From Cordylochernes scorpioides (Eukaryota; Arthropoda; Arachnida; Pseudoscorpiones; Chernetidae), in assembly GCA_030710605.1 (NCBI GenBank), contig CP092886.1:164589302-164653301 (forward strand): a stretch of DNA of 64,000 bases, read 5' to 3'. A model generated the notes under the pieces. It searched no databases, had not been told where the DNA came from, and saw nothing but the letters and a program-made list of their open reading frames with translations. Each line of letters starts with the position of its first letter. Position 1 is the stretch's first letter. The position numbers were made by a program, and so were the translations under genes. Shown here piece by piece: positions 31,818 to 43,109 of the stretch.

Positions 31818-34122
31818 CTAGCCGAGTGACCCGGGCAACGCCCCGGGTTTACCCGAAGGACCCACAGGTGAGAAACTATAGAAGAAAAATTTTAACAAAT
31901 CAGAAAATGAAATTGCAAACAACAGAACTACACTACTTTAAGGACATGAGAGCACATGCACTGTATCACCATACGTGTACCATTTTCAAAGACCCTGCTT
32001 AGGATTAAAACTTCTCAGAAGCATAACAATAGTACCAACCTAGAGGTTAACTGGTGTGGATGCATTCCTCTGGGAGTGAGACTATTGAGAAATTCAGTAG
32101 GGAGTTATTTTGCTTCTCCGCATTCTAACACTCCAACTGTTAACACTGTGGAAACACTGACTCATGTTTGGTAAGCAATTTCAGGGACGAAACTATAGAC
32201 ATTGGATTAAATAAATTATTAATTAAATTGCATTAAATAAAAATTATTAGATTTAAATAAATATTATTAGAGTGAAAAAAAAAAGAAAGAAATTAACAAA
32301 TTAGAAAATAAAATTTCGAAAAATACAACTATATTGCAGATAAGATAAGAGGACCTTATTAAAAAATACATAAACAAACTGTAATTCGACACTCGATAAT
32401 TCGACACTTTCGATAATTCGACACTTTCGATAATTCGACCATTTTAAAAATCAAATTTACAAGGTTGATTGTTGTTTAAATACAACTTTGCTTTTGCATG
32501 CATAAACACAGGCTCTTGTAGCAAGAACCCAAATATTATTTATAGTCATAGCAAAAGCCAACTTTAGTGAAAACTGATGCCTCTTCAGAATGAATGGAAG
32601 ACTGAAATCTGAAGGAGCAGAAGATATGGGTCATTTATACTTTCACCAATGCCTTTAGGATCTTTGCGATGGAACGCGTATGGTGTTTCAGCGCATGTGC
32701 TCTCATGTCCTTGAAGCACATATACTGACAGTGCCCAAAGTTGAACACACTGTATAGTGTCTGAAATATCTTTGGCCCCTTCGGATACCAACTTTCGCTT
32801 CATTCTAGAGAGGCGTTAGTTTTCATGTCATATCTGTAATATAGTTTTGTTGTTTGCAATTTTCTTTTTTTTTTCCTTTCAAATATGTATCCACTCTGAA
32901 ATATAGTTTGTAAATTTTTATTCCAATTTATTTTCTTATATATATATGTATTTTTTTTTTCATTTCCAAAATATTTATTTATACTTTCACCAATGCCTTT
33001 AGGATCTTTGCGATGGAACACGTATGGTGTTTCAGCGCATGTGCTCTCATGTCCTTGAAGCACATATACTGACAGTGCCCAAAGTTGAACACACTGTATA
33101 GTGTCTGAAATATCTTTGGCCCCTTCGGATACCAACCTTCGCTTCATTCTAGAGAGGCGTTAGTTTTCACTAAGGTTGGCTTTTGCTATGACTATAAATA
33201 AGGCTCAAGGCCAAACCTTGGCTACAAGAGCCTGTGTTTACGCACGGACAACTTTATATGTGGCTTTTTCAAGTGTGCGAACATTGGATAGCATACATGT
33301 AAAGATGACCCATATCTTCTGCTCCTTCAGATTTCAGTCTTCCATTCATTCTGAAGAGGCATCAGTTTTCACTAAAGTTGGCTTTTGCTATGACTATAAA
33401 TAATATTTGGGTTCTTGCTACAAGAGCCTGTGTTTATGCATGCAAAATCAAAGTTGTATTTAAACAACAATCAACCTTGTAAATTTGATTTTTAAAATGG
33501 TCGAATTATCGAAAGTGTCGAATTATCGAAAGTGTCGAATTATCGATAGTGTCGAATTACAGTTTGTTTATTTATTTTTTAATAAGGTCCTCTTATCTTA
33601 TCTGCAATATAGTTGTATTTTTCGAAATTTTATTTTCTAATTTGTTAATTTTTTCTTTTTTTTTTCACTCTAATAATATTTATTTAAATCTAATAATTTT
33701 TATTTAATGCAATTTAATTAATAATTTATTTAATCCAATGTCTATAGTTTCTTCCCTGAAATTGCTTACCAAACATGAGCCAGTGTTTCCACAGTGTTAA
33801 CAGTTGGAGTGTTAGAATGCGGAGAAGCAAAATAACTCCCTACTGAATTTCTCAATAGTCTCACTCCCAGAGGAATGCATCCACACCAGTTAACCTCTAG
33901 GTTGGTACTATTGTTATGCTTCTGAGAAGTTTTAATCCTAAGCAGGGTCTTTGAAAATGGTACACGTATGGTGATACAGTGCATGTGCTCTCATGTCCTT
34001 AAAGAAGTGTAGTTCTGTTGTTTGCAATTTCATTTTCTGATTTGTTAAAATTTTTCTTCTATAGTTTCTCACCTGCGGGTCCTTCGGGTAAACCCGGGGC
34101 GTTGCCCGGGTCACTCGGCTAG
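31818..34122. mobile_element. palindromic Helitron with 3' ends at both edges
   Basis: Left arm 31818-32634 and right arm 33305-34122 are inverted copies of about 817 bp. Each outer edge is a Helitron 3' end (CTAG plus the GC-rich hairpin), facing outward. The spacer (32635-33304) holds a direct repeat of about 195 bp (near 32635-32830 and 32977-33171) and a helicase relic. No 5' TC end is seen inside, so one 3' end was probably copied in inverted orientation. Confidence 0.7.
33176..33330 (+). pseudogene. Helitron Pif1-type helicase relic
   Basis: The translation AFAMTINKAQGQTL is the highly conserved C-terminal motif of Pif1-like helicases in Helitron Rep/Hel proteins. It is followed by LYVAFSSVRTLDSIHVK, matching the next block (GQLYVAFSRV). 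The intervening segment is shortened and the rest of the helicase and the Rep nuclease are missing. A truncated duplicate of the same motif lies near 33374 on the plus strand and near 32560 on the minus strand, in the palindrome arms. Confidence 0.75.
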
Positions 34123-34679
34123 TATATATATATACACATATATGCTATACATATATATATGCAATATATTCTAATATATACTTATATATCATATGTTATA
34201 TAGCTATAGTATAATAACCAAAATTGTAAAACAATTTAAATCGCCAGTTCAGCCATTATGTAATGCACGACAAAATGAAATTCGATTGAGTGACAGCCGG
34301 CGCCAGGACAGGAAAAAGGTCTGAAAAACATGTCGGGGTTACCAGGTGTGCCCCCTTCTTGCTAAAACAGATCAGTCCGCTTTGAGACACGATGATTGAC
34401 AGACCCCCCTGGAGAGATTTGCCTTGAACGGCGTCGGCTTCACTTGCTCTCTAGCCTTTTCTAAGGTGACATCCAACAGGCCTTGTCCTTTTGTGTAATT
34501 CATTCCACGCCTGAAACCACTCTGAACATTGTGGCCACAACGACTGCATTTAACCAACATGCCACACTACATTCATCCTACAGGAGATAAACTACATTAC
34601 AACATATATGTTATTGGAGTGTGTGTAATACACAATAATTTATGGTCCCAGAGAGAGTTATTAACATCAGCTCTAATTT
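34123..34679. other. no secure gene
   Basis: TA microsatellite at 34123-34200. A minus-strand frame at 34372-34560 includes a CSRCGHNVQSGF segment, but no family is recognised. Confidence 0.35.
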
Positions 34680-34860
34680 GAAAACGAGATATCTTTTGGA
34701 AACGAAATTCCCCACTCCCCGGGCCCCCGGACCGCGTGACGTCAGTACCTTCTATTTTGGCGGGTGACAGGTGGCGATTTCGCCGGCGGTGGCGTTGATT
34801 GAATTTCGGGTCGATGGGATCGATGACAATAGAGGCCGCCGGGCTCACAATGCCCGCGGC
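34680..34860. promoter_or_regulatory. GC-rich island with a palindromic CRE-like site
   Basis: This stretch is unusually GC- and CpG-rich for the window. TGACGTCA, the full cyclic-AMP response element, is at 34737-34744. A minus-strand frame crosses it and contains a possible splice donor (GAAG then GTACTG) near 34745-34755. It could be a promoter or a first exon of a host gene. Neither is proven. Confidence 0.3.
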
Positions 34861-35228
34861 AGTCGATAGAGCTAATCACTTGATGCTAAAAAGAAGGACT
34901 ACGTAGTATTGTTCTCCTATCTGCGTGACCATCTTTCCTTGCTTGACATCTTTGCTCTATAAACCAATTTATTGTATTACGAGTGATCCAATCTGTCCAA
35001 AGTCCTTGTGACCGTACAATGCCAAAAGAACTAGAACATGTTTGCTAGAAAAATATAATCTGGTGATGTTCGCGTGCAGATATTGAAATAGTATTGAGGA
35101 ATCGTCCACGATCGTACAAAGACATTAGACGGGGAGAGCATATCTAAGAAAAGCGCTATTTTTAAACGTAGGCGGTTGCCGCATGAAATAGCTAAGTTAC
35201 TTGTTCAAGATTATAAATTACGATTTTA

Positions 35229-35437
35229 CACTCATAGACAAAATTAAGAAAGTTGTACCTTTCAGTATGTATATCGGGATTCAGATAATAACTCTGAAAG
35301 ATATTTGATACACAGGCATCTTTATTGAAGACATACGAGATAACCAAGTGTGAACAAAATTGCCTCTGTCTCTTTAAAAAAAATAGATGACCGACGACAT
35401 CAAAATATGAAACTTCCATAAGTTTTGTCCATGAGTG
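35229..35437. mobile_element. Tc1-type MITE (family M), copy 5
   Basis: CACTCATAGACAAAATTAAG at the left, inverse GTCCATGAGTG at the right, TA at both edges. Confidence 0.75.
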
Positions 35438-36143
35438 TAAATTACTTGAAAACAAAACAATTTTCCGTTCAGTTGTATGCCGAGGAATATGGCGTCTCCA
35501 GTCTTTTTAAAAAAAAAGACTATGATGATTGGGCCATCTGGCAAGATGTGTAATTGGTTCAACAATTGTTATAAAAAAGACTTAAAGTTTGTGAAAACGA
35601 TTTACGTTACAAAAGAAAAATTGTTAAGTAAACTGAAATTGATCATTACTTCTAATTTCAAAGTTAACACCTACTCACATATTCTCATGTCCAGCAATGG
35701 CCCGCAGCCTTGCAGAAAATGGACATAGACCCAGAGCAGCAGCTTTACACACCCAAGATAGTGGATATTGCTGCTGCTGTGATGGAGATGCATGGAGACA
35801 TCTGAGGCTCTTCTTTGGACACGACAACAACAACAATTGCAAAGTAGTAGAGGCAATGGATGCACCAGAGAACCAAGATAATTAGTTCAGTAAAAAAATC
35901 CCATTCTTCAGCATTTCATCCAACTCCCAAGGAGGAATGGAGTGATCACATGATGAAGGCCTTGACCCGTTTAACCGGATTACATGCGAACAATATTTTA
36001 TGTATGAAAAGCACTATAAATGTGAATATTTTTATTGAAGTGAAATCCTATGACGCAGGTAGGACACGCAAGAATGTGTCAATTAGCAAACACGTGGGAC
36101 GCTCGTGTTGTTTTAACGAGCGATTCATCGTTTTTAGAAATGT
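35438..36143. other. unassigned, moderately GC-rich
   Basis: A short plus-strand frame from ATG 35719 (MDIDPEQQLYTPKIVD...) has a coding feel but stops after about 28 codons. CAACAACAACAA simple repeat at about 35825. I recognise no family. Confidence 0.3.
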
Positions 36144-36662
36144 TCACATGTCCGCGTTTAAATAGTTGTTGAGACACTTTAATTTACAAAGATGTAAAAG
36201 ATGCTAAGTACAAAATAATTGAATCAATCAGTGTGAAAACTCCGAAGTGTGAAGAATACAAAGCTACCGTTCACATGTCCGCGTTTAAATAGTTGTTGAG
36301 ACACTTTAATTTACAAAGATGTAAAAGATGCTAAGTACAAAATAATTGAATGAATCACTCAGTGTGAAAACTCCGATGTGTGAAGAATACAAAGTTATCG
36401 TTCACATGTGCGCATCTAAATAGTTGTTGAGAGACTTTAATTTACAAAGATGTAAAAGATGCTAAGTACAAAATAATTGAATGAATCAATCAGTGTGAAA
36501 ACTCCGAAGTGTGAAGAATACAAAGCTATCGTTCACATGTCCGCGTCTAAATAGTTGTTGAGAGACTTTAATTTACAAAGATGTAAAAGATGCTAAGTAC
36601 AAAATAATTGAATTAATCAACTGTGAAAACTCCGAAGTGTGAAGAATACAAAGCTACCGTGA
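36144..36662. repeat. tandem repeat, about 127-131 bp unit, four copies
   Basis: CACATGTCCGCGT recurs at 36145, 36272, 36403 and 36534, followed each time by AAATAGTTGTTGAGA and ATGTAAAAGATGCTAAGTAC. Copies are almost identical. Confidence 0.9.
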
Positions 36663-36982
36663 CCTGGCGTGGTCCAAGGCGGAAGTGTTACAGGAAATGG
36701 GGATTTTATTGCTCTTTAATTGAAACGAATATTAATGATATAGCTCTTGCATAACATGCGCTCAATCAACTGTACCTAATTTCTGACATTTTTGCACTTT
36801 GGCTATACTCTCATGAAGAGTATTACGCTTCGAATCTTTTACTTATTCTCATTGTCAATGCCGTTGAAACACTTATGTTATCAAGGTCTTATAAAGTGAA
36901 TGAGTGTTTAGTAATGCTTTTCTTTCAATTAATTTTTATGTTTTATGCAACTTTTTTTAAAGGTAAAGACTCTTCTAGTAAG
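36663..36982. other. no gene seen
   Basis: AT-rich sequence with nothing supported. Confidence 0.4.
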
Positions 36983-37733
36983 GTATATCAATTAAGAAGG
37001 ATCAGAAGATGAGTTTCTTTTATTGTATGAATGCTACGAGCTTTCGGGCAAAAGCCCTTCGACAGGCAAAAATATAACTATACTAAGAAAGATAACGATT
37101 TATATATGTTAATCTTAACAGAAGACCGTTTTTTGAGAAAAGTAAATATTAAATCTGCAGTCTGAAACCACGAGACGGCGCGTGGTTTGGGCTATTGAAA
37201 TAAACAATTGGGAGGTTTAAATGTAGTTTGTGTAGGCTGCGGGGATGTCAATTTTTCTATTTATGCTGTGTAGCTTGGATGAAACTATGGATTCCAGAAC
37301 CAATCTCTGATGTAGGTTGGAGATATTTTTGTAGTGAATAGTTCTTCTGGCCATTCCTTTGACACTGCTAACCCAACTATTCACTACAAAAATATCTCCA
37401 ACCTACACCAGAGATTGGTTCTGGAATCCATAGTTTCATCCAAGCTACACAGCATAAATAGAAAAATTGACATCCCCGCAGCCTACACAAACTACATTTA
37501 AACCTCCCACATGTTTATTTCAATAGCCCAAACCACGCGCCGTCTCGTGGTTTCAGACTGCAGATTTAATATTTACTTTTCTCAAAAAACGGTCTTCTGT
37601 TAAGATTAACATATATAAATCGTTATCTTTCTTAGTATAGTTATATTTTTGCCTGTCGAAGGGCTTTTGCCCGAAAGCTCGTAGCATTCATACAATAAAA
37701 GAAACTCATCTTCTGATCCTTCTTAATTGATAT
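36983..37733. repeat. long near-perfect palindrome, about 360-bp arms, with family C motif
   Basis: The left arm starts TATCAATTAAGAAGGATC and the right arm ends with its inverse. The spacer is about 20 bases (near 37352-37372). Each arm contains the family C motif CTGTCGAAGGGC-TTTT-GCCCGAAAGC. Only a few mismatches were seen, for example CAATTGGG versus CCCACATG. Confidence 0.85.
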
Positions 37734-38414
37734 GCAACTTTTTTTATTATTATTTTTAGTTTTTTTGGATCAAATATCTTTTTTCTTTCAATATTCCGTA
37801 TGGATACACGTTAAACTTAATCGGGGAACAAGACTATTTTGAAATGTCAATTAATAAGTAAATATTAGATAGAATGGAAAACACGGCGGATATTGTCAAT
37901 CACGACGACAAATCACTTTATTAAGGCCGCTCGTCTCTTATATATAGACTCGTCTCGGAATTGAAAGATAAAAATATATACATTTAGAACATCAATATTT
38001 TTAACAGCTGTCAGCTATATACGGTCTTGGTGATGAGTAAAGGGCGGATTTTGGGTACCAAGTTTCAAAGAAATGGTGCTGGAAATTCTATAAAAAGGAA
38101 ATGTTTATCAATCTAAAATTCTTTGAAAACATATATATTTATCATATAATTAAAACCGCATTATAGAGTATATAAACATAAAAAATAATTTATAATATGA
38201 TAATGCCTCTATATATAACAATAAATAAAATATTGAAAATAAGAAATATATATTTATTAAATTTAAACGTTATTACTCTCCTTGTGTCCTAGAGTAAAAG
38301 CTTGCCTTTTATGATTTATAAGATGTGGAAAAATATGTGTAATATATGTAAATATGTGGAAAAACATCCCTCTCCACGTCCACACTAATTAATTTTGCAT
38401 ATTGTTTTTTATTC
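37734..38414. other. no gene seen
   Basis: AT-rich. Nothing supported. Confidence 0.4.
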
Positions 38415-39600
38415 TCTTAGTTTAAGATAAGATAAGCGGTGCCTAGAGCATTGCCCCTTCTGGAGAGTGGAGGCCGTGCGTGTGACCTCCTTGGGGCGTT
38501 GGGAGGTCGCTAGGTCTAAATAGAGGACTGGAGCCCTCCGTTGTCCGGGTGGAGTTTTTTAGGACGGGGGTTCTGGCGCATAGCGAGAGCATGGTGTCCT
38601 TGTCCGGCTCAGGCAAACACACAAAAAAAGAGTGTGTCAAATCTGAGGGCCACCTCCTAAAAGTCCTTAAACCGGGCGCTCCCTGAATAACCAACCAACG
38701 GTAGCATTACCCAAAACCATCATGGAGACTCCATATACTATAAACCCAAGTGCTACCTCCAGGGAAGCCGACGCAATCACTGCTCTTAGGATGGAAGGAT
38801 CGAGAAATGGATTAGTCCCACTAATTACCAGAACATTTTTAAATCATTCACTGTAACCTGAATGGAATAACTACCAGAGGACGTAAACAGAATTTGAATG
38901 AACTCCTTCTTCTAGCTGACAACCATAATGCAGAAGTAAATCTGCATACAAGAAAACAAGTTCAGACCGAACACAAAGTTTTCCCTTATAAACTACAACA
39001 TCCTTTGTCAGGAGAGGCCCGATAGCCAAAACGGAGGAGGTCTCCTTACTCTGATCAGAAACTTCTCGAATTAATTGCTATCACCCTCCAAACAAGCCTG
39101 ACTTCACACTCTCGTGTATCTCCCATACTCCTTGGAGACCTGAATGAAAAGCTCCCCATCTGGGGCTCTAGTGAAGAGAAACATTGAATGAATTTTTTTT
39201 CATGAAACCGATCTAATTTCGATAAATAAAGGAGAAATCACAAACCTGTCCCATTCCTATGGGACAAGTGACGCCCTCGCTGTTACTGCCGTTTCCCCAA
39301 CCTTTGCAGTAATACTCTTTGGCCTGTCCTTGAGACAATTAGAAGTGATCATAAGCCTATATTGGTAAACATCAATCCTAGGGGCACTAAATCTAAACTC
39401 GATAAGAAAAACTTCATTCGTATTTCTACTAAAAAAACTGGATAAAATTCAAATCAAACATCACAAAGCTTCTCAATAATAAACTCGAGCCAAGTGACCC
39501 AAACCAAGATTTTAAAGTCTTCAAAACAATCATAATAGAAGCAACCAAGAAAAGCATATACCCGATGGCTACATTAAAAAATATGATACCACACTATTCC
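38415..39600 (+). pseudogene. LINE fragment with APE-type endonuclease relic
   Basis: From 38855 mixed frames read NLNGITTRGRKQNLNELL, like the first block of LINE endonucleases (N.NG...K..EL). Later come GGGLLTLIR, LGDLNEKLPIWGS (the GDFN..H..WG block) and a SDALAVT-like segment. The tail contains a KKSIYPMA-like segment, like the start of the polymerase linker in Jockey-type elements. Stops and frameshifts occur throughout. The GC-rich 38430-38850 part is probably its 5' portion. Confidence 0.55.
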
Positions 39601-40104
39601 CAAGTCCACCAAATGCTACAAGAAAAATCCAATATAGAAACAATCTTTATCATGCACTTACAGAGACAAATAATCCGGTAAAAATCGAATAAAACAAAAT
39701 ACAAGTGGTGTAAATCTTCTTTGTCATCTTGCGCTATATTTTTCCATAATAAAGCATCTCTCGGGGATATATATTTCCAAGTTATGAGATTACAAACACA
39801 CACTCTAGAAACTAAATGTTATCTAACTAAAATGTGAAACATAACGATTAAAACTGCGCTATAAGAGATTCTGAGTATTATTGGAATTTTAACAAGTTAT
39901 TGTAAATTGCAAGAATCCTGAACACAATTCAATATTTACGAAGTCTTGTGAAATTTCAATCAAACCACTCAGTTAGGACGGAGATCGATGCCTATCAATA
40001 CTACAGGGAATACAATATGTGTTGCGGGGAAACACGAGAGCGTTTCCACGATACATACAGTGAACATTTTATAACACAATAACACATGTATATATTGTTA
40101 CACT
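39601..40104. other. no gene seen
   Basis: Nothing supported beyond short unrecognised frames. Confidence 0.4.
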
Positions 40105-40445
40105 GTCCTGGGGCTTCATGTCAATATTTGATTGGTCCATATCAAGATTATAAGTGAAACCAGAACGAGAAAAATCATAAACACATTCATTTTAAATACC
40201 ATTTCTAAGATTCCACCCTTTAGTGTAACATATAAAAGCAGAATGGTCCAATACAGTATTAGAACTCTAAAGAAGCGGTCTGGAAGATAAAATTGGCGAA
40301 ACCGCGGGGGAGGGTTCACCACTGATGAGCCAAGCCCTCCCAAAATTTTTGTATCGCAGTAAGGACAGTAGAAGTTTGATTTATCTGTGAAAAGAAACAT
40401 TCGCTTCTCAATGTCTTCATTCGATGTGTATAGATGGCGCGGTAT
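40105..40445 (+). mobile_element. family F element with upstream extension
   Basis: Shares with the 14.6 kb copy the upstream words CATTTCTAAGATTCCA and CAATACAGTATTAGA. The core follows: AGCGGT (40274), TTGGC-GAAA (40293), CTGATGA (40322) and GCCAA (40329). It ends with CGCAGTAAGGACAGTAG and AGATGGCGC. Confidence 0.65.
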
Positions 40446-40816
40446 TGCTTTGTATTAAGGAGAGTATTTACAAATTTTTCCAACCTCAAAAACAACCGAG
40501 AGAGAGATATATATAAACAAAATATTTATAAATAAAAAGCTGACGTCACGTGACTGATGATGATAAACCGAGTAGGCCACCACAGATTATTCTGTGACAA
40601 TATTTCAAGTTTTCAAACCTTTTTTAAAATAAACCCTTTTCGTTGAAACCCACTCACCCACGCGAAAGTGAACCCACGCACAAATAATTATCTTTACAAA
40701 TTTAAATAAACAATTTATATAATCTGTGTGTGGAGAAAGGGTTGTATATATAATTCAATCTATTGTTAACTAACAAAAATATGTAAAGTATATTTTTATA
40801 TTTACAAAAAAAATTA

Positions 40817-41004
40817 CACTCATGGACAAAAATAAAGGATGTTGTACCTTGTAGCATGTATATCGGGATCCAGACAATAACTCTGAAAGATATTTGATAC
40901 ACAGAGATCGTTACTGAAGACACGATATAATCAAGTGTGAACAAAATTGATTCTGTCTCCTTAAAAAAAAATAGATCAAAATATGAAACTTCCTTAAGTT
41001 TTGT
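40817..41004. mobile_element. Tc1-type MITE (family M), copy 6, right end truncated
   Basis: Starts CACTCATGGACAAAA after TA. The expected final GTCCATGAGTG is replaced by the family B element at about 41005. Confidence 0.65.
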
Positions 41005-41230
41005 TATTCGATAAAGATAAAGATCGCCTCTCTCGTCAAAATAGATGTCAAAGCTAGACGCCATCTATTGACCGTCGCCGCAAACTAGCGGCCTCGGGTC
41101 GGTGACAAAGCCACAACACCAGCTTTGGCAAACTGAAAAGCGTCCACCTAGAGACCATGGTTTCAGGCTAATGGCCCTCGTCAGCCTAGGGCGGACTTTA
41201 TTCCATTAGATCCCTTGTGGATATTTCAGA
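41005..41230 (-). mobile_element. family B hammerhead element
   Basis: Shares GCAAACTAGCGGCCTCGGGT, CACAACACC and GCGTCCACCTAGAGAC with the 20 kb element. It contains one intact ribozyme (41147-41190). Its left edge cuts into a family M MITE. No ORF. Confidence 0.7.
41147..41190 (-). ncRNA. hammerhead ribozyme, type I, family B copy 2 (intact)
   Basis: Minus strand: stem I CCTAGG with TCTAGG (six pairs, one of them G-T), core CTGACGA (41184-41178), stem II GGGC/GCCT around CATTA, GAAAC (41164-41160), cleavage triplet GTC (41155-41153). Stem III is ACC-AT-GGT, again self-complementary, so a dimer could form a stronger helix. All invariant positions fit. Confidence 0.88.
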
Positions 41231-41687
41231 GTTACCACTTACCCTTTGGTTAAATGCCGAAACCGTCAGATATATCATCATAGCTTGTACCATCCTGATG
41301 GAGTCCAATAGACTGTGTGTGGTTAGTGAGTAAACAAAGAAATCTGGACCAATATCATCTCACAATCTAAATCTGTGATATTCTATTACAATACATATAT
41401 GACGGTGTCTCATCTTTTCACACTGAGAACGAAAACGTGTGTAATTGAGATCACCTACTTCCAATTTTAAGCAAAACTATCCTCCACTATTCACATAGAC
41501 TTTTGTTGTTTTATTCTATTGCCATAATGATAGTAAGAAACGAGTGATTCTGCTAATCAGCCCACAAACATATTATCTTGACATTTATTTCTCCGAATAG
41601 TAGAATAATTCCATTGAAGGAGTTTGCCCTCAGGTCAATTAGCCTCTGCGATAGTCAGGTTACCTATCGACGGCCGGTAGCATGTTA
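41231..41687. other. no gene seen
   Basis: Nothing supported. Confidence 0.4.
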
Positions 41688-41898
41688 CACTCTTGGACAA
41701 GACGTAAAAAAGTTTCATATTTTTATTTCGCCGGCCTTCTGATTTTTTTGAAGGAGACAGAGGCACTTTTGTTTACACTTAGTTATCTCGTGTGTCTTCA
41801 ATAAAGGTCACTGTGTATCAAATATCTTTCATAGATTTTGTCTGAATTCATATATACCTGCTAAAAGGTATAACTTCCTTAAGTGTTGTCCATGAATC
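41688..41898. mobile_element. Tc1-type MITE (family M), copy 7
   Basis: CACTCTTGGACAAGACGT at the left and CTTAAGTGTTGTCCATGA at the right. More diverged than other copies. Confidence 0.65.
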
Positions 41899-42894
41899 AC
41901 AGTCACTTGTCTTGTCCATCTTTTCTATATTTTTCACACTTATTTTTGTGTTTGTTGAGAACTTTTAGAATTCTTCAGCATGTGACATTCGTAATCTCCA
42001 AATTATTTTAAGAAAGAAAAGTATTTGAAAAACGATAGACTTACGATATACCTATCAATCATCCGGCAATTCCTGCAGCCATTTGACGTTAATTACATTA
42101 ATGCAATTTCTCCTGCGGTAAGTGATACTCCGACCTTACACATTTCCTGAAACTTTCACGTTGTGATGCAACTATACTCAACGATAATGCTCGATTTTAT
42201 TATAACTCTTAATACAGTAGAATTGCGATTGCTAGAATGTAGTGTCACCAAGAGTGGAAATGAAGGGGGAGTAAGATAGTCGATGGCAAATAATCTATAT
42301 CTAATCTATAGCGACTATGATTGAACTTTAGGAATTATAATCACAAAATTGGCACGCATTCAATGTTTTCAATACACTCATTTTCTTTATGACATTAGAA
42401 TTTTAAGACAAAAATTTGATGAGGAGATATTCCAAGCCTTAAGAAATATGTTCATCTACTAAATCTAAATATCTATGGCGATCTTAAAATCTGTATTTTG
42501 ATAACGCATACCATAAATATCTGTCTAATATATGATAAATAGATATATTTTGCAAATAATTATCATCAATATAACTTTTTTTTTATTAACTGTGCACTTT
42601 TTAAAATAAGAAAATATAAACATGTGAGGCGCATTCATTCACGTGCTGCATGGAACAGTGGCAGGTGTTGCTGGGTTAAAGTATTTCAATTGGTAATAAT
42701 CTGATGGGTTTTTAATTTCCTGTTATATTGTTTGAATCAACTGAATAAAACCAGCTTTCTCTCTCTCTAAAAATAATCTTTCATGTTAAGTTGAATTTAT
42801 TAAAAATAATCAAAATCGAATATACCTTCTAATCATATTTAACATATGGAGTCTTCAATATTGGCGAACATTTCTAAGTATTTTAATTAGAAGG
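41899..42894. other. no gene seen
   Basis: AT-rich. No frame or motif supported. Confidence 0.4.
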
Positions 42895-43105
42895 CAAAAG
42901 CGCGCCATCTACACATAAGAAATGAAAGCATTAAAAAACACGAATGTTTATTTTATACATAAGACAAACTTCTACTGTCCATACTGCGATGAAATTGGCG
43001 AAACCGCTGGGAGGGTTCACCACTGATGAACCAAGTCTTCCCAATATTTTTCAATCGTAGTAATGACAGTAGGAGTTTGCTCTATATGTAAAATAAACAT
43101 TCGTG
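42895..43105 (+). mobile_element. family F element
   Basis: AAGCGCGCCATCTACACA, then CTTCTACTGTCCATACTGCG, core TTGGC-GAAACCGC-TGGGAGGG, CTGATGA-ACCAAG, and the inverse outer arm to 43105. The stem partner ACCAA pairs with TTGG(C) less well than in other copies. Confidence 0.6.
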
Positions 43106-43109
43106 CTTT

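Larger units (their letters stand above)
29277..34122 (+). mobile_element. probable large Helitron, 4846 bp, rearranged
   Basis: Begins TCTATATAGATAATACC after an A and ends CTAG before a T, with the hairpin CCCGGGGC/GCCCGGG just upstream. The two ends are the same as those of the 548-bp Helitron at 918-1465, so they plausibly belong to one element. Inside are foldbacks, a dimeric tandem repeat and an inverted Helitron copy whose own 3' end faces left at 31818. Only a helicase remnant is left of the protein. The alternative is two or more independent Helitrons side by side. Confidence 0.55.

Noticed and set aside
31799-33984. 72-115 codon frames in the Helitron palindrome
   Set aside because: Mirror copies in the two arms with no recognised domain, apart from the helicase motif at 33176.
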